DNA from: Leptolyngbya ohadii IS1
GTDB taxonomy: Bacteria > Cyanobacteriota > Cyanobacteriia > Elainellales > Elainellaceae
Assembly: GCF_002215035.1 (NCBI RefSeq)
Contig: NZ_NKFP01000006.1
Coordinates: forward strand, 818,530 to 882,529
DNA length: 64,000 nt
Reading direction: 5' to 3'
Shown: piece by piece, positions 17,049 through 26,708 of the stretch
Position numbering within the stretch: position 1 is the stretch's first letter
Layout of the letters: each line of letters starts with the position of its first letter
Notes under the pieces: model-generated
Told to the model about the DNA's origin: nothing
The model's database searches: none
The model's input: only the letters and a program-made list of their open reading frames with translations
Made by a program: the position numbers and the translations under genes

Positions 17049-18098
17049 TTAGTTTTCAAGATTTGCAATAATTTTATTTAGTAATAGTAGGATAGCTTCT
17101 GCCAACTGCTTCAATGAATTTAAGTCAATTTTTTGACCATGAGCGAAGTTATCACGAACCTTTTTTGCAAACATAAAAACATCATAATCACTCGTATCTG
17201 TAAAATCCCACTTAAAAATAGAAAGGTATGCATATTTTTGAGCAACTGTAGGTTTAAATTCACGCTTGCGATCTTTGAATAATCGATTCACACGGTCTTT
17301 ATAATTGTATGGAACGTTCTCAATCGGAAAGTCATCAATGGCGCAGTCTTTGTAGCACTGGTTAATAAATACCTCAATAGCCATCCATGCAAAGAGGAAT
17401 ACTTTAAGGTCATCGGTCTCTTGCATTGATGCATACATTAATTTAGAAACTCGTTCTCCAGGTGGATGGTAGGTGCTAATTTTAGAGGCTATCTTACCAA
17501 ATGCGTCTGCTGAGGAGATCCCTGTACTTATGCTCCACTCAGCACTAGGAATAGACTTGAAATCAATTATAGATTTTCCATTTGGCATTAATCCATATAC
17601 AAATGTATCGAGATGAATGATTCTTACTAGGTTTCCAAGTGATGATAGCTGTGCTGTAATCAGTGGAATATATGGAATTTCAAAGTCATTAACAATATTG
17701 GCTATGTCCCTTCTAGCTTCACAGAAGCATTCATGAGTAATGACTTGACCTTTCCAAACCTGATACCATCTGCATCCAGATTTGTAATCTTTTTTGTTCT
17801 TAGAATGAGTAATTAGAAATGGTGCATGAGCATTCTTTTCTTCCATCCAGATTTCTAAATTCTTGCTGTGCGTTTCATTTGTCATTTTTAAGAAAATTCT
17901 ATTTATATCATTCCCAATTCCGAAGTCACAGAAATCATTAAGTTGACCAATTTTCTCAGGAGCATTCTCGTCAAAGTAGATGCCCTTAATTGAGTAAACT
18001 TTAGTGCAGAAGTATTGGCATTGAAGTTCAAGGGGTGGAATTTGCTCTAAGAAACCCCCAGCTTTAAGCGCATCGTCATTATATTCAGCTAGTGTCAT
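17049..18098 (-). CDS. Hypothetical protein with HEPN-like C-terminus
   Basis: 349 residues, clearly AT-richer than its neighbours and with codon use to match, so probably acquired. The N-terminal 220 residues form no fold I recognise. The C-terminal third is helical (VFLFAWMAIEVFINQCYKD; YKDRVNRLFKD) and ends with KKVRDNFAHGQKID, an R-x4-H motif of the kind found in HEPN ribonuclease domains (ApeA/RiboL-PSP-like). HEPN proteins are common in toxin and anti-phage systems. No antitoxin-like partner is adjacent apart from the YhcG-like gene, 290 bp away. Function is inferred only from the motif. Confidence 0.6.
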   Translation of the reverse strand: MTLAEYNDDALKAGGFLEQIPPLELQCQYFCTKVYSIKGIYFDENAPEKIGQLNDFCDFGIGNDINRIFLKMTNETHSKNLEIWMEEKNAHAPFLITHSKNKKDYKSGCRWYQVWKGQVITHECFCEARRDIANIVNDFEIPYIPLITAQLSSLGNLVRIIHLDTFVYGLMPNGKSIIDFKSIPSAEWSISTGISSADAFGKIASKISTYHPPGERVSKLMYASMQETDDLKVFLFAWMAIEVFINQCYKDCAIDDFPIENVPYNYKDRVNRLFKDRKREFKPTVAQKYAYLSIFKWDFTDTSDYDVFMFAKKVRDNFAHGQKIDLNSLKQLAEAILLLLNKIIANLEN

Positions 18099-18305
18099 TG
18101 AAAAATGCTCTGCGTGGAAGATAGAGTAGCTGAGTTATGATTAAATATTTCGTCTTAAGATTCCATACTAGTTATGTTGAAGTAGAAATTTTTTAGGCTT
18201 AGATACTTATTTGGCTGCTTAAACTAAAGACTTCAATTCTAAAGCTTCGATCGCCCTACAGCCATCACCTAACCCAAGCTATGAAGGACGATCGTCCCAA
18301 CACCC

Positions 18306-19946
18306 CTAAATATCCTCAGGCTCCTGCCCAGAAACCACAGGCGCAACCTTTCTCAGCTTCAGTTCCGGGTGTTCGCCTTCCACCTGCTGACAGTTCCATT
18401 CGTTGCGGAACAGCAAAACCGGACGACCCCAGCTATCCTTTACCGCTGCCGTGTTAAACAGACGACCCACCTTATTCAGCGCATCCCAGCCGCCTTCCAC
18501 CCAGCGAGCCACGCTAAAGCCCAGCGGTTCCAGCAGGGTTTCCACGCCATACTCGTTTTGCAGCCGGAACTGCACCACCTCAAACTGAAGCTGACCCACC
18601 GCCGCCAAAATCGGATCGCGCTTTGCCTCATCAGCAGAGTACATAATCTGGACGGCTCCTTCCTCCCGCAGTTCGCTCACGCCTTTGCGGAATTGCTTGA
18701 ACTTCGAGGGGTTCGGGTTTCGCAGGTAGGCAAACAGTTCCGGCGAGAACATAGGAATGCCGTCAAACTCTAGCCGCTGACCGCTGTAGATCGTATCGCC
18801 GATCGCAAAAACGCCGGGGTTATTCAGACCAATTACATCGCCGGGATATGCCTCCGTCAGCGACTCCCGATCCTGCCCAAACAGCTTTTGCGGGTGAGAA
18901 AGCCTGACTGTTTTGCCCGATCGCGCATGGTTGACCACCATATCTTTCTCAAACTTGCCGGAGCAGACGCGGATAAAGGCAATTCGGTCTCGGTGGCGCG
19001 GGTCCATGTTTGCCTGAAGCTTGAACACAAATCCGGTAAATTCCGGCTCCGTCGGCTGAATTGCACCCACCGTACTGCGGCGCACACCGGGCTTCAGGGC
19101 ATAGTCCAGGAAGGCATTCAGGAATAGCTCTACCCCAAAGTTAGTCATGGCGCTGCCAAAGAAAACGGGCGTGAGTTCACCAGCGTGAATCGCCTCCAGG
19201 TCAAACTCCGTCCCCGCCATTTCCAGCAGTTCCAGGTCTTCTTTCAGCTTGTAGTAAAGGTCGGTTTCCAGCAGTTCTTCAATACGCGGATCGCCCAGAT
19301 CCACAACGGTATCCACCGCCTCCCGACTGCCGTGTGCCGATCGCTCGAACAGGTGAATTTTGCGCTCCCGTCGATCGAATACACCTTTAAAACGATCGCC
19401 CATGCCGATGGGCCAGTTGACTGCGTAGGTTTTCAGTCCCAGTTCCTTCTCGATTTCATCCATTAGCTCAAACGGGTCACGTCCAGGGCGATCGAGCTTG
19501 TTGAAGAAGGTAAAAATGGGAATGCCGCGCATCCGGCAAACTTCAAATAATTTACGGGTTTGGGGTTCCAGACCTTTCGCCGCATCCTCCAGCATCACCG
19601 CATTATCCGCAGCCGCCAGCGTCCGATAGGTGTCCTCACTGAAGTCCTGGTGTCCGGGCGTGTCCAGCAGATTGATCCAGTAGCCGTCGTACTGAAATTG
19701 AAGCACCGTGGAGGTGATCGAAATACCCCGCTGCTGCTCCATCGCCATCCAGTCCGAAGTGGCATGACGCTGTGCCCGCCGTGCCTTTACCGCTCCTGCC
19801 TCGTGAATTGCACCCCCGTACAGCAAAAGCTTTTCCGTCAGCGTTGTCTTTCCGGCGTCCGGGTGGGAAATAATCGCAAAGTTGCGGCGTTTCTCAACGG
19901 CAGCGGCAATTTCAGTCTGGATCTCGGTCTGGACGTTGGTGGACAT
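18306..19946 (-). CDS. prfC: Peptide chain release factor 3
   Basis: 546 residues from the ATG at 19946 (a TTG 21 bp upstream is possible). The GTPase motifs are SHPDAGKTT (G1), [14 protein letters not shown] (G3) and [10 protein letters not shown] (G4). The middle and C-terminal domains follow EF-G-like order with GVGVE-type segments replaced by [14 protein letters not shown], characteristic of RF3. It is a ribosome-bound GTPase that removes RF1/RF2 after peptide release. It is closely followed on the minus strand by no obvious partner; the gh1 gene upstream ends about 70 bp before it. Confidence 0.95.
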   Translation of the reverse strand: MSTNVQTEIQTEIAAAVEKRRNFAIISHPDAGKTTLTEKLLLYGGAIHEAGAVKARRAQRHATSDWMAMEQQRGISITSTVLQFQYDGYWINLLDTPGHQDFSEDTYRTLAAADNAVMLEDAAKGLEPQTRKLFEVCRMRGIPIFTFFNKLDRPGRDPFELMDEIEKELGLKTYAVNWPIGMGDRFKGVFDRRERKIHLFERSAHGSREAVDTVVDLGDPRIEELLETDLYYKLKEDLELLEMAGTEFDLEAIHAGELTPVFFGSAMTNFGVELFLNAFLDYALKPGVRRSTVGAIQPTEPEFTGFVFKLQANMDPRHRDRIAFIRVCSGKFEKDMVVNHARSGKTVRLSHPQKLFGQDRESLTEAYPGDVIGLNNPGVFAIGDTIYSGQRLEFDGIPMFSPELFAYLRNPNPSKFKQFRKGVSELREEGAVQIMYSADEAKRDPILAAVGQLQFEVVQFRLQNEYGVETLLEPLGFSVARWVEGGWDALNKVGRLFNTAAVKDSWGRPVLLFRNEWNCQQVEGEHPELKLRKVAPVVSGQEPEDI

Positions 19947-20018
19947 TCTTACGCTCTGTAAACCCAAATTTCATTATAAGGAATGTCGCCAGGAGGCGCG
20001 ATCGCAGGGAGTAGAATC

Positions 20019-21404
20019 TCACACCACGCGATTCTGGCGAACGCACTCTGAGTAATACCGGGCACTCGCCTTTGGAATCCGCTGCTGCGTCGGATAGTCT
20101 ACATACACAATGCCAAACCGACGATCGTATCCCCAAGCCCACTCAAAGTTATCCATCAAACTCCAGACAAAGTAGCCCTGGAGCGGATAGCCTTCCTGCG
20201 TTGCCCGCTGAGCCGCTTTAAGATACTGACGCAGGTAGAAAATGCGATCGCTGTCCAGCACTTCCCCAGCTTGCAGTTGATCATCTGCCGCACAGCCGTT
20301 CTCGGTAATCAGAATCGGTAAGTCAGGCAGGTTAAGAGTTTCACTGATATGCCGCACGCCCCAGTAGAGCGAATCGGGGACAACTTGCAGCCAGGGCATA
20401 TGCATTCGCGGATAGGTCGGCGGCACGGGCAGAATTTCATAGCCCGGATCGTGATCAATCGATCGCACGTACACCCCAGAGTAGATGTTGAAGCCCAGTC
20501 GATCGATCGGCTGATGAATAATCTCTAAATCGCCCGACCGAATCTCAGGCGCGTTCTCGCCCAACTGCTGCAAAAACTCCGGATGATATGCCCCCGTAAG
20601 AGCCGGATACAGAATACCGCCGTTCTGTCCGCAGAAGGGAAAAGCCGCCTTTGCCGCCGAAACGTGTTCGGGCGTTTCCATCAGGGGAACCGAGACGGCA
20701 AAATTATCCACCAGCGATACGCTACAGGGAACCGGAGAAGCCGATCGAATTGCCTGACAAGCCATTCCGTGTGCTAGCAGCGCATGATGGGACGTTTGCC
20801 AGACTTCCCTCGGCGTTTGGACGATCGTTCCCGGTGCATGGGGCGGGACTTGCCTAACGCCGTAGCCCATGTGAGTAAAGCAGGGAATTTCGTTGATTGT
20901 GATCCAGTTCGTGATGCGATCGCCTAATCGCTGAACCGTCACAGCCACATAATCGGCAAAATCCTTCGCGATCTCACGGCTGCGCCAGGAACCATACAAA
21001 TCCTCTAACGCCTGGGGACTGTCCCAGTGAAACAGGGTTGCGTGGGGCGTAATGCCGTATTCCAGCAGGCACTCCACCAGCCGACTATAGAAATCTAGCC
21101 CTGCCTCGTTCACTGCTCCCCGTCCATCCGGCACGACTCGACACCAGGAAATACTGAAGCGATAGTGCTTCATTCCTAGATCTGCTAGCAGCTTAATATC
21201 GTCTCGATAGCGATGATAGTGATCGCAGGCAGGTTCGCCCGTATCGCCGTTGAGCACTCGTCCCGGTGTGCCGCTAAAGGTATCCCAGACACTCGGTTTT
21301 CGTCCGTCGATTGCCGTGGCTCCCTCGATCTGATAGGCAGCGGTTGCTGCACCCCAGAGAAAGCGATCGGGAAATTGATTCACTAGCGCTTCTATTTCTG
21401 TCAC
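20019..21404 (-). CDS. Family 1 glycoside hydrolase (beta-glucosidase-like)
   Basis: 461 residues, full length for GH1. It starts FPDRFLWGAATAAYQIEGA, typical of the family. The nucleophile Glu is in ILITENGCA. The acid/base Glu is in WITINEIPCF: the usual N-E-P is N-E-I here, while the Glu itself is kept. The aglycone region WSLMDNFEWAWGYDRRFGIVYVDY is also standard. It hydrolyses beta-glucosides or related sugars in the cytoplasm; the altered motif leaves open a different specificity or transglycosylation. No signal peptide is seen. It lies 72 bp upstream of prfC on the same strand. Confidence 0.93.
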   Translation of the reverse strand: MTEIEALVNQFPDRFLWGAATAAYQIEGATAIDGRKPSVWDTFSGTPGRVLNGDTGEPACDHYHRYRDDIKLLADLGMKHYRFSISWCRVVPDGRGAVNEAGLDFYSRLVECLLEYGITPHATLFHWDSPQALEDLYGSWRSREIAKDFADYVAVTVQRLGDRITNWITINEIPCFTHMGYGVRQVPPHAPGTIVQTPREVWQTSHHALLAHGMACQAIRSASPVPCSVSLVDNFAVSVPLMETPEHVSAAKAAFPFCGQNGGILYPALTGAYHPEFLQQLGENAPEIRSGDLEIIHQPIDRLGFNIYSGVYVRSIDHDPGYEILPVPPTYPRMHMPWLQVVPDSLYWGVRHISETLNLPDLPILITENGCAADDQLQAGEVLDSDRIFYLRQYLKAAQRATQEGYPLQGYFVWSLMDNFEWAWGYDRRFGIVYVDYPTQQRIPKASARYYSECVRQNRVV

Positions 21405-21517
21405 TGCTCATCCTCTCCCGTTTCATTAAAAAATACCCCCAGAGCGAGGTTCGATCGCCTCTACAGCCGCTAGAGTGGGTCTAGTCATAATTTTCTACTG
21501 TCAACTGGGTTACAGTC

Positions 21518-21994
21518 ATGACGTTATACGAACTCGATCTCGATCCCGCATCCAATGCCTCTGGCAGCGAAGATTCCTCTATTACGGTGAACTACATTGA
21601 GGTGATCGAAACGGTCATCGCCAGCCTTCAGCAGGACAACAGCGCCATGGTCAGCCATACAGATGGCGGGTATCTGTGGAAGTTCAAGTATGGCAGCGTG
21701 GAAGTTTTTGTGCAGCTTCCTGGCACTTCCGAAGACGATATTCTCACCGTCTGGTCAACGATTTTGAAACTGCCCGTCACCAACGAAGCCGGATTGCTGC
21801 GGAGGCTGATGGAAATGAACTGGGGCAACACCTTTGAAGCCCGCTTTGCCATCTCTGATAATCAGGTCGTTGTCTGCGCCCGTCGCACCCTTGCCGAACT
21901 CTCCCCCGGCGAGATCTCCCGCAATATCACGATCGTCGCCACCCTCGCCGACGACAACGACGAAGCTCTGCAAGCCGAATTCCCCGCATCCTGA
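21518..21994 (+). CDS. YbjN domain-containing protein
   Basis: 158 residues. After an acidic leader of 25 residues it shows the YbjN-like beta-alpha pattern: YGSVEVFVQLPGTSEDDILTVW-type core, LLRRLMEMNWGNTFEARFAI, and VVVCARRTLAELSPGEISRNI. This is the type III secretion chaperone-like fold, whose roles in cyanobacteria are poorly known; related proteins bind partners and affect motility, stress and cell shape. The gene is alone on its strand, divergent from the GH1 gene. Confidence 0.85.
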   Translation: MTLYELDLDPASNASGSEDSSITVNYIEVIETVIASLQQDNSAMVSHTDGGYLWKFKYGSVEVFVQLPGTSEDDILTVWSTILKLPVTNEAGLLRRLMEMNWGNTFEARFAISDNQVVVCARRTLAELSPGEISRNITIVATLADDNDEALQAEFPAS

Positions 21995-22014
21995 AATCCT
22001 GCTTCACTCAAAGT

Positions 22015-22060
22015 CCCCCATAATTCCCCCTTGAGGGGGTAGGGGGTGTTAGGGGATTTA
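22015..22060. repeat. C/G-run palindromic intergenic repeat
   Basis: Runs of five C followed by TTGAGGGGGTAGGGGG, able to fold back. Similar C-run and G-run segments occur at 48640-48710 and 48895-48930, so this is a dispersed intergenic repeat family. Confidence 0.6.
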
Positions 22061-22094
22061 GAGGGCAGTAAACCCTTCGATACTCAACAAAAAC

Positions 22095-22125
22095 AAAAAA
22101 AGGCTGAGTCCCAACAGACCCAACC
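22095..22125 (-). terminator. Rho-independent terminator of clpX
   Basis: On the minus strand a 9-bp GGTTGGGTC/GACTCAGCC stem (two G-U pairs) with a 6-nt loop runs into seven T, about 40 bp after the clpX stop. Confidence 0.8.
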
Positions 22126-22166
22126 TCCTTTGCAGCACAAGCTTGAATTTCTTACGCCCAATCGTC

Positions 22167-23501
22167 CTATGCCGATTCTGGTTTTGGCATTGAGGAGGGG
22201 TGCATTAGCAGTTCCGCAGTCGATCGCTTCTCGACCATTTCACGGGTAATCGCACAGCGAGTCACATCCTTGCGGGAAGGCAGTTCGTACATCACGTCGA
22301 GCATCAGTTCTTCCACAATGCTTCGTAGTGCCCGTGCCCCGGTCTTACGGCGGTATGCCTCTTTCGCAATGGCACGAACCGCATCCGGCTTAAATTCAAG
22401 CTGCACGTTATCCATCCGCATCAGCTTTTGATACTGCTTCACCAGAGCGTTACGCGGCTCGGTCAGAATCGCAGTCAGGGCATCCTCGTCCAGCGGCTCC
22501 ACAACGGCGATCACCGGAACCCGCCCGATGAACTCAGGAATCATGCCGAACTTCACGATGTCATCCGGCTCCAGGTGCTTTAGCACGTCCGAGGCACGCT
22601 TTTCCTTCGACTGACCTTCACCCGGCTGGATAAAGCCCATCGTCTTTTTGCCGATCCGCTGCTCAACCGCCTTATCCAGACCCACAAACGCGCCACCGCA
22701 GATAAACAGGATGTTGCTGGTGTCGATCTGAATGCAGTCCTGATAGGGATGCTTCCGTCCACCCTGGGGCGGCACGTTGGCGATCGTCCCTTCCAGCATC
22801 TTCAGTAATGCCTGCTGTACTCCTTCGCCGGATACATCGCGGGTAATCGAGGGGTTTTCGCTCTTGCGGGCAATCTTGTCGATTTCATCGATGTAGATGA
22901 TGCCGCGCTGAGCTGCTTCCACATCCAGATCCGCTACCTGTAGAAGACGCAGCAGAATGTTTTCTACGTCCTCGCCCACATAGCCTGCTTCCGTTAGTGT
23001 CGTGGCATCGGCAACCGCAAAGGGCACATCCAGCATTTCTGCCAGGGTTTGCGCCAGCAGGGTTTTCCCGCAGCCCGTAGGACCGATTAGCAGAATGTTA
23101 GATTTTTGGATTTCGATCGCGTCCTCGCCTTTGCTGCCCTTAGACTGAGCATAGGAAAGCCGCTTGTAGTGGTTATAAACCGCCACCGAAAGAATCTTCT
23201 TTGCCTCGTCCTGCCCGATCACATGGTCGTCCAGATGGTTCTTGATTTCCCTGGGTTTGGGAATCTGGCTTAGATTCAGGCTAGATGCCCGCACCTGACG
23301 CTTTTCGGGCGGACTTTCGCGACGGGCAGAGGGCTGAGGAACTGTGGCACTGGAGTCAAACAACTCCTCATCCAAGATCTCATTGCAGAGGTCTACACAT
23401 TCGTCACAGATATATACTCCAGGTCCAGCAATCAGCTTACGGACTTGTTCCTGCGACTTACCGCAGAATGAACACTTGAGATGGGAGTCGTACTTGGACA
23501 T
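22167..23501 (-). CDS. clpX: ATP-dependent Clp protease ATP-binding subunit ClpX
   Basis: 444 residues. The N-terminal zinc-binding domain has CSFCGKSQ and CDECVDLC. The AAA+ module has Walker [11 protein letters not shown], the pore loop GYVGEDVE, Walker [11 protein letters not shown] and the ClpP-contacting loop IGKKTMGF. ClpX unfolds tagged substrates and feeds them to ClpP. The minus-strand order tig-clpP-clpX places it last, 9 bp after clpP, so the two are co-transcribed and end at the terminator downstream. Confidence 0.97.
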   Translation of the reverse strand: MSKYDSHLKCSFCGKSQEQVRKLIAGPGVYICDECVDLCNEILDEELFDSSATVPQPSARRESPPEKRQVRASSLNLSQIPKPREIKNHLDDHVIGQDEAKKILSVAVYNHYKRLSYAQSKGSKGEDAIEIQKSNILLIGPTGCGKTLLAQTLAEMLDVPFAVADATTLTEAGYVGEDVENILLRLLQVADLDVEAAQRGIIYIDEIDKIARKSENPSITRDVSGEGVQQALLKMLEGTIANVPPQGGRKHPYQDCIQIDTSNILFICGGAFVGLDKAVEQRIGKKTMGFIQPGEGQSKEKRASDVLKHLEPDDIVKFGMIPEFIGRVPVIAVVEPLDEDALTAILTEPRNALVKQYQKLMRMDNVQLEFKPDAVRAIAKEAYRRKTGARALRSIVEELMLDVMYELPSRKDVTRCAITREMVEKRSTAELLMHPSSMPKPESA

Positions 23502-23510
23502 ATTTTCCCC

Positions 23511-24245
23511 TTACTGCACAGCGGCAATGGATTCACCGGGCATCGGCAGATTCTGACGCGCAATCACCTGATCGATCAAACCGTAGTTTTTGGCTTCTTC
23601 CGCAGACATAAAGAAGTCACGCTCTGTATCCGCTTCAATTCGTTCAAGCGGCTGTCCAGTATGATAAGCCAACAGTTCGTTTAAGGTGCGTTTGTGGTAA
23701 AGAATTTCCTTTGCCTGGATCTCGATATCCACCGCCTGACCCTGCGCTCCGCCGAGCGGCTGGTGAATCATAATCCGGGAGTTTGGCAGCGAGAGGCGCT
23801 TCCCGGCAGCCCCCCCACAGAGCAGAAATGCACCCATGCTGGCAGCTAGACCGTAGCAAATCGTCACCACGTCAGGTCGAACCTGCTGCATCGTGTCGTA
23901 AATTGCCATCCCTGCCGTGACAGAGCCGCCCGGTGAATTGATATAGAGCTGGATATCACGCTCTGGCTCTTCCGCATCCAGGAACAGCAGCTGTGCCACG
24001 ATCGAATCGGCGATCGTATCGTCTACCTGAGTTCCCAGGAAGATAATCCGCTCCCGCAGCAGCCGCGAGTAGATGTCGAAGGCACGTTCACCCCGACCGG
24101 ACTGCTCAACCACCATCGGCACAACGCCATTGACTGTTGAACCGTTGATTGCTGATGCACTGGTCACAGGGTGACTGCCGATCGAGGTAATTTGGGGTGT
24201 CCGAATGCTGAGCAAATCGGACTGGTGATGTTGAGGTTTAGCCAT
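23511..24245 (-). CDS. clpP: ATP-dependent Clp protease proteolytic subunit ClpP
   Basis: 244 residues from the ATG at 24245 (MAKPQHH); other in-frame starts further upstream lack family sequence. The catalytic Ser is in [14 protein letters not shown], the His in [10 protein letters not shown] and the Asp in the [14 protein letters not shown] region. The extra N-terminal segment of about 45 residues is longer than in most ClpP proteins. Fourteen subunits form the proteolytic barrel. In cyanobacteria the clpP copy next to clpX is usually one of several clpP paralogues. Confidence 0.95.
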   Translation of the reverse strand: MAKPQHHQSDLLSIRTPQITSIGSHPVTSASAINGSTVNGVVPMVVEQSGRGERAFDIYSRLLRERIIFLGTQVDDTIADSIVAQLLFLDAEEPERDIQLYINSPGGSVTAGMAIYDTMQQVRPDVVTICYGLAASMGAFLLCGGAAGKRLSLPNSRIMIHQPLGGAQGQAVDIEIQAKEILYHKRTLNELLAYHTGQPLERIEADTERDFFMSAEEAKNYGLIDQVIARQNLPMPGESIAAVQ

Positions 24246-24561
24246 AGCAGGAATGAAATGTCGTGAATTCATTCTGACAAATTCAAGCACAATTGACACG
24301 CGACTGACACACAACAGATCCACCAACTCCTATCTATTGGTGATTCCAGGCAGTGCCGAGCCATTTCTCCTGATTTGCCAATTGCTGTTTTCCAATTGTT
24401 TCCCTAGCTTGCTGAGATGGGGCGATCGAACGTGATGCCACTGCCATCCTACATTCAATTCGGTGCAATACCACAGAATAGGGCTAACAGATGCCTGACG
24501 CGATACTTGTCATCTCAGCTTAACCATAAGGGGAAACTGGCGATCGGGTGGTTTCTCTCAA
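24246..24561. other. tig-clpP intergenic region
   Basis: 316-bp gap between the trigger factor stop and the ClpP start, all on the minus strand. It probably contains the clpP promoter. No strong hairpin or repeat is seen. Confidence 0.5.
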
Positions 24562-26061
24562 CTATTTCTTTGACTTTCCGGACTTGGATTTTTTCGGTTC
24601 TGCTTCAGGCGCATCCGATTCAGCCGCATCCGCTTCCCCGTCTGATTCGACTGCCGACGCCTCAACCTCGATCGCCTCATCCAGAGCCGCAACCTCCCCC
24701 GCCTCTTCGGGGATGTCAGTCTCAGCTTCGTCCTGCTTGAGCGTTCCTTCGGGTACTAGCTCAACCGTGTTGTTTTGCTCCAGCCAATCGAGAATTTTAT
24801 CCTTCAGCAGATCCTCCTCCACGACTTCGCGGAGCCGCTGCATATCAATTCCCTCTGTAGACTGATCCTTGATCAGTTCTGCAACCTTGGCATCAACTTC
24901 AGGAGGTTCTACCTTAATCGACTGGGTCTTTGCCACTTCGCCCAGGGTCAGCGTTCGCATCAGCCGTTTGGTTGCCTCCGGGCGAGCCTGCTGCCGCAGC
25001 ATATCCACAATTTCCTGGGTGAACATCTTGCGGACATCCATTCCCTGCTGGCTCATCTGCATTGCCGTCTGGGTGATGGAGTAGTCTACCTCGCGCTTGA
25101 TCAGGGTTTCGGGCAGCTCGACTTCAATGTGGTTCACCAGCTCGTTGAGCAGCGCTTCCTGCTTGTTGTCCTTCGTTTTGCGATCGGCTTCTTCCTGGAA
25201 GCGGTTTTCGAGGGATTGGCGCAGTTCCTCCAGGGTTTCAAACTCGCTCACTTCCTGGGCAAAGTCGTCGTCCAGTTCGGGCAGTTCCCGTGCCTTCAGC
25301 TCTTTCACTGTGACGGTAAAGATCGCGGGCTTGCCTGCCAGATCTGCCTGGGGATAGCCTTCAGGAAACTGGGCGGTGACATCCTTAGTTTCGCCGGGCT
25401 TCATGCCGATCATGCCGTCGATAAAGCCTTCAATGAATCTGCCTTCCAGCAGCTCAATTTCAAAATCTTCTGCACTGCCACCCGGAATCTCCTGAGGTTC
25501 TTCACCTTCAGCCGTGTCGGCAATAATACCTTTGAAGTCAACAGTGGCAACATCGCCTTTCTCCGCCGGACGATCTTCCACGGGCACCAGCGTCGCCGAT
25601 TTCTTGCGGTAATCTTCCAGCGTGTTGTTGACCCGTTCCGGATCGTATTTAATTTCTTCTGCCTGGACGGTCAGCCCCGTGTAGTCCTTCAGCGTCACGG
25701 TTGGCGGCACATCCACGGCTGCGGAGAAGGTGAGCGCTGCTCCGGGCTGGTACTGGGCAACCAGTTCTTCAAAGGAAGACTTGAGCTCAAAGTTTCCTAG
25801 CGCCTCAATCTTTTCCTGCTCGATCGCCTTTTTGAGGCTATCCTGCACCAGATCCTCAACGACGGCTGCTTTGATGCGCTCAGAGCCGAATCGCTGGATC
25901 AAAACCTGGCGCGGCACCTTGCCCTTGCGGAACCCAGGAATATTGACAGAGCGCGTAAACTCCTGCAATGTTTTGTCATATGCCTGTTGTGACATCTCAG
26001 GGGTCACTTCGATCTGCAAACCAATCTGACTCGCGGGCAATTTTTCCTGGGTTACTTTCAT
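24562..26061 (-). CDS. tig: Trigger factor
   Basis: 499 residues. The N-terminal ribosome-binding domain carries PGFRKGKVPRQVLIQRFG, close to the family signature. The FKBP-type prolyl isomerase domain spans roughly residues 160-245 (KGDVATVDFKG; GRFIEGFIDGMIGMKPGE). The C-terminal arms follow, and the last 45 residues are an acidic tail ending in a Lys/Ser-rich KKSKSGKSKK. It binds nascent chains at the ribosome exit and helps folding. It heads the conserved tig-clpP-clpX cluster. Confidence 0.97.
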   Translation of the reverse strand: MKVTQEKLPASQIGLQIEVTPEMSQQAYDKTLQEFTRSVNIPGFRKGKVPRQVLIQRFGSERIKAAVVEDLVQDSLKKAIEQEKIEALGNFELKSSFEELVAQYQPGAALTFSAAVDVPPTVTLKDYTGLTVQAEEIKYDPERVNNTLEDYRKKSATLVPVEDRPAEKGDVATVDFKGIIADTAEGEEPQEIPGGSAEDFEIELLEGRFIEGFIDGMIGMKPGETKDVTAQFPEGYPQADLAGKPAIFTVTVKELKARELPELDDDFAQEVSEFETLEELRQSLENRFQEEADRKTKDNKQEALLNELVNHIEVELPETLIKREVDYSITQTAMQMSQQGMDVRKMFTQEIVDMLRQQARPEATKRLMRTLTLGEVAKTQSIKVEPPEVDAKVAELIKDQSTEGIDMQRLREVVEEDLLKDKILDWLEQNNTVELVPEGTLKQDEAETDIPEEAGEVAALDEAIEVEASAVESDGEADAAESDAPEAEPKKSKSGKSKK

Positions 26062-26708
26062 CGTTCTCTTGTCACATCGTCAGGTCTAGACGGCTGAGCT
26101 GCATTGCTCCAAGCGAATTGCTCCATCGCTGGGGATGCTGCAATTAACTAATGCCGCAATAAGCTATGGTAACTGATTCTGACCGATCCTGACTCTGAAT
26201 CCCGATTGTCCTCCGGAAGAATCTGTCCATCAGACGATTTGTAGGCTAGTTTGCAGGCTGGCTGACGATCGGGTTTCGTAAAGCCAGCTTGTTCATCAGG
26301 GAATAATCGATGAAGGGACAAAGCAGTGCGACAAAAGTCGGCTATTATCGGTGTAAAGATGAATTGACGCTGGAACCCACAGGGCTAAAATTAGAACCAA
26401 AGGTTAAGGCTGAAGGTCAAGATTGAAGCTGGAAAATTCGTTGAAGCTGAAAGGTTCAGCGATCGAGGCAACACTTGTCCAGGAATTAAGGCTTGTTCAG
26501 GAATAAAGCTTGTCCGGAAATAATATACGCTGGAGGCTGCTCTGCTCTCCCGGTCTGTTTCCCCTCAACCTATTGATACTTCTCATTGACGTTCATAAGT
26601 ATTCATCCATAGCTTTCAATTATCATTTAATTCCTACTGACTGTTTTTATTGCCCGCTTTTCACTCATTTAAGAAACAAAGTTTAATTTTGTACGGAGGA
26701 ACCTCATT
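26062..26708. other. Large divergent intergenic region tig/asd
   Basis: 647 bp between divergent tig and asd. It contains degenerate AAGGTTAAGGCTGAAGG-like repeats near 26400-26460 and a 17-18-bp degenerate triplicate (26474-26525). A GGAGGA ribosome-binding site lies at its right end in front of asd. No RNA gene or riboswitch pattern was recognised. Confidence 0.5.
26474..26525. repeat. Degenerate 17-18-bp tandem triplicate
   Basis: Units CTTGTCCAGGAATTAAGG, CTTGTTCAGGAATAAAG and CTTGTCCGGAAATAATA in a row in the asd leader. Confidence 0.65.

Noticed and set aside
24775-25800. 341-residue plus-strand frame
   Set aside because: It lies wholly antisense to the trigger factor gene and has an implausible Phe/Leu/Gly/His-rich composition.
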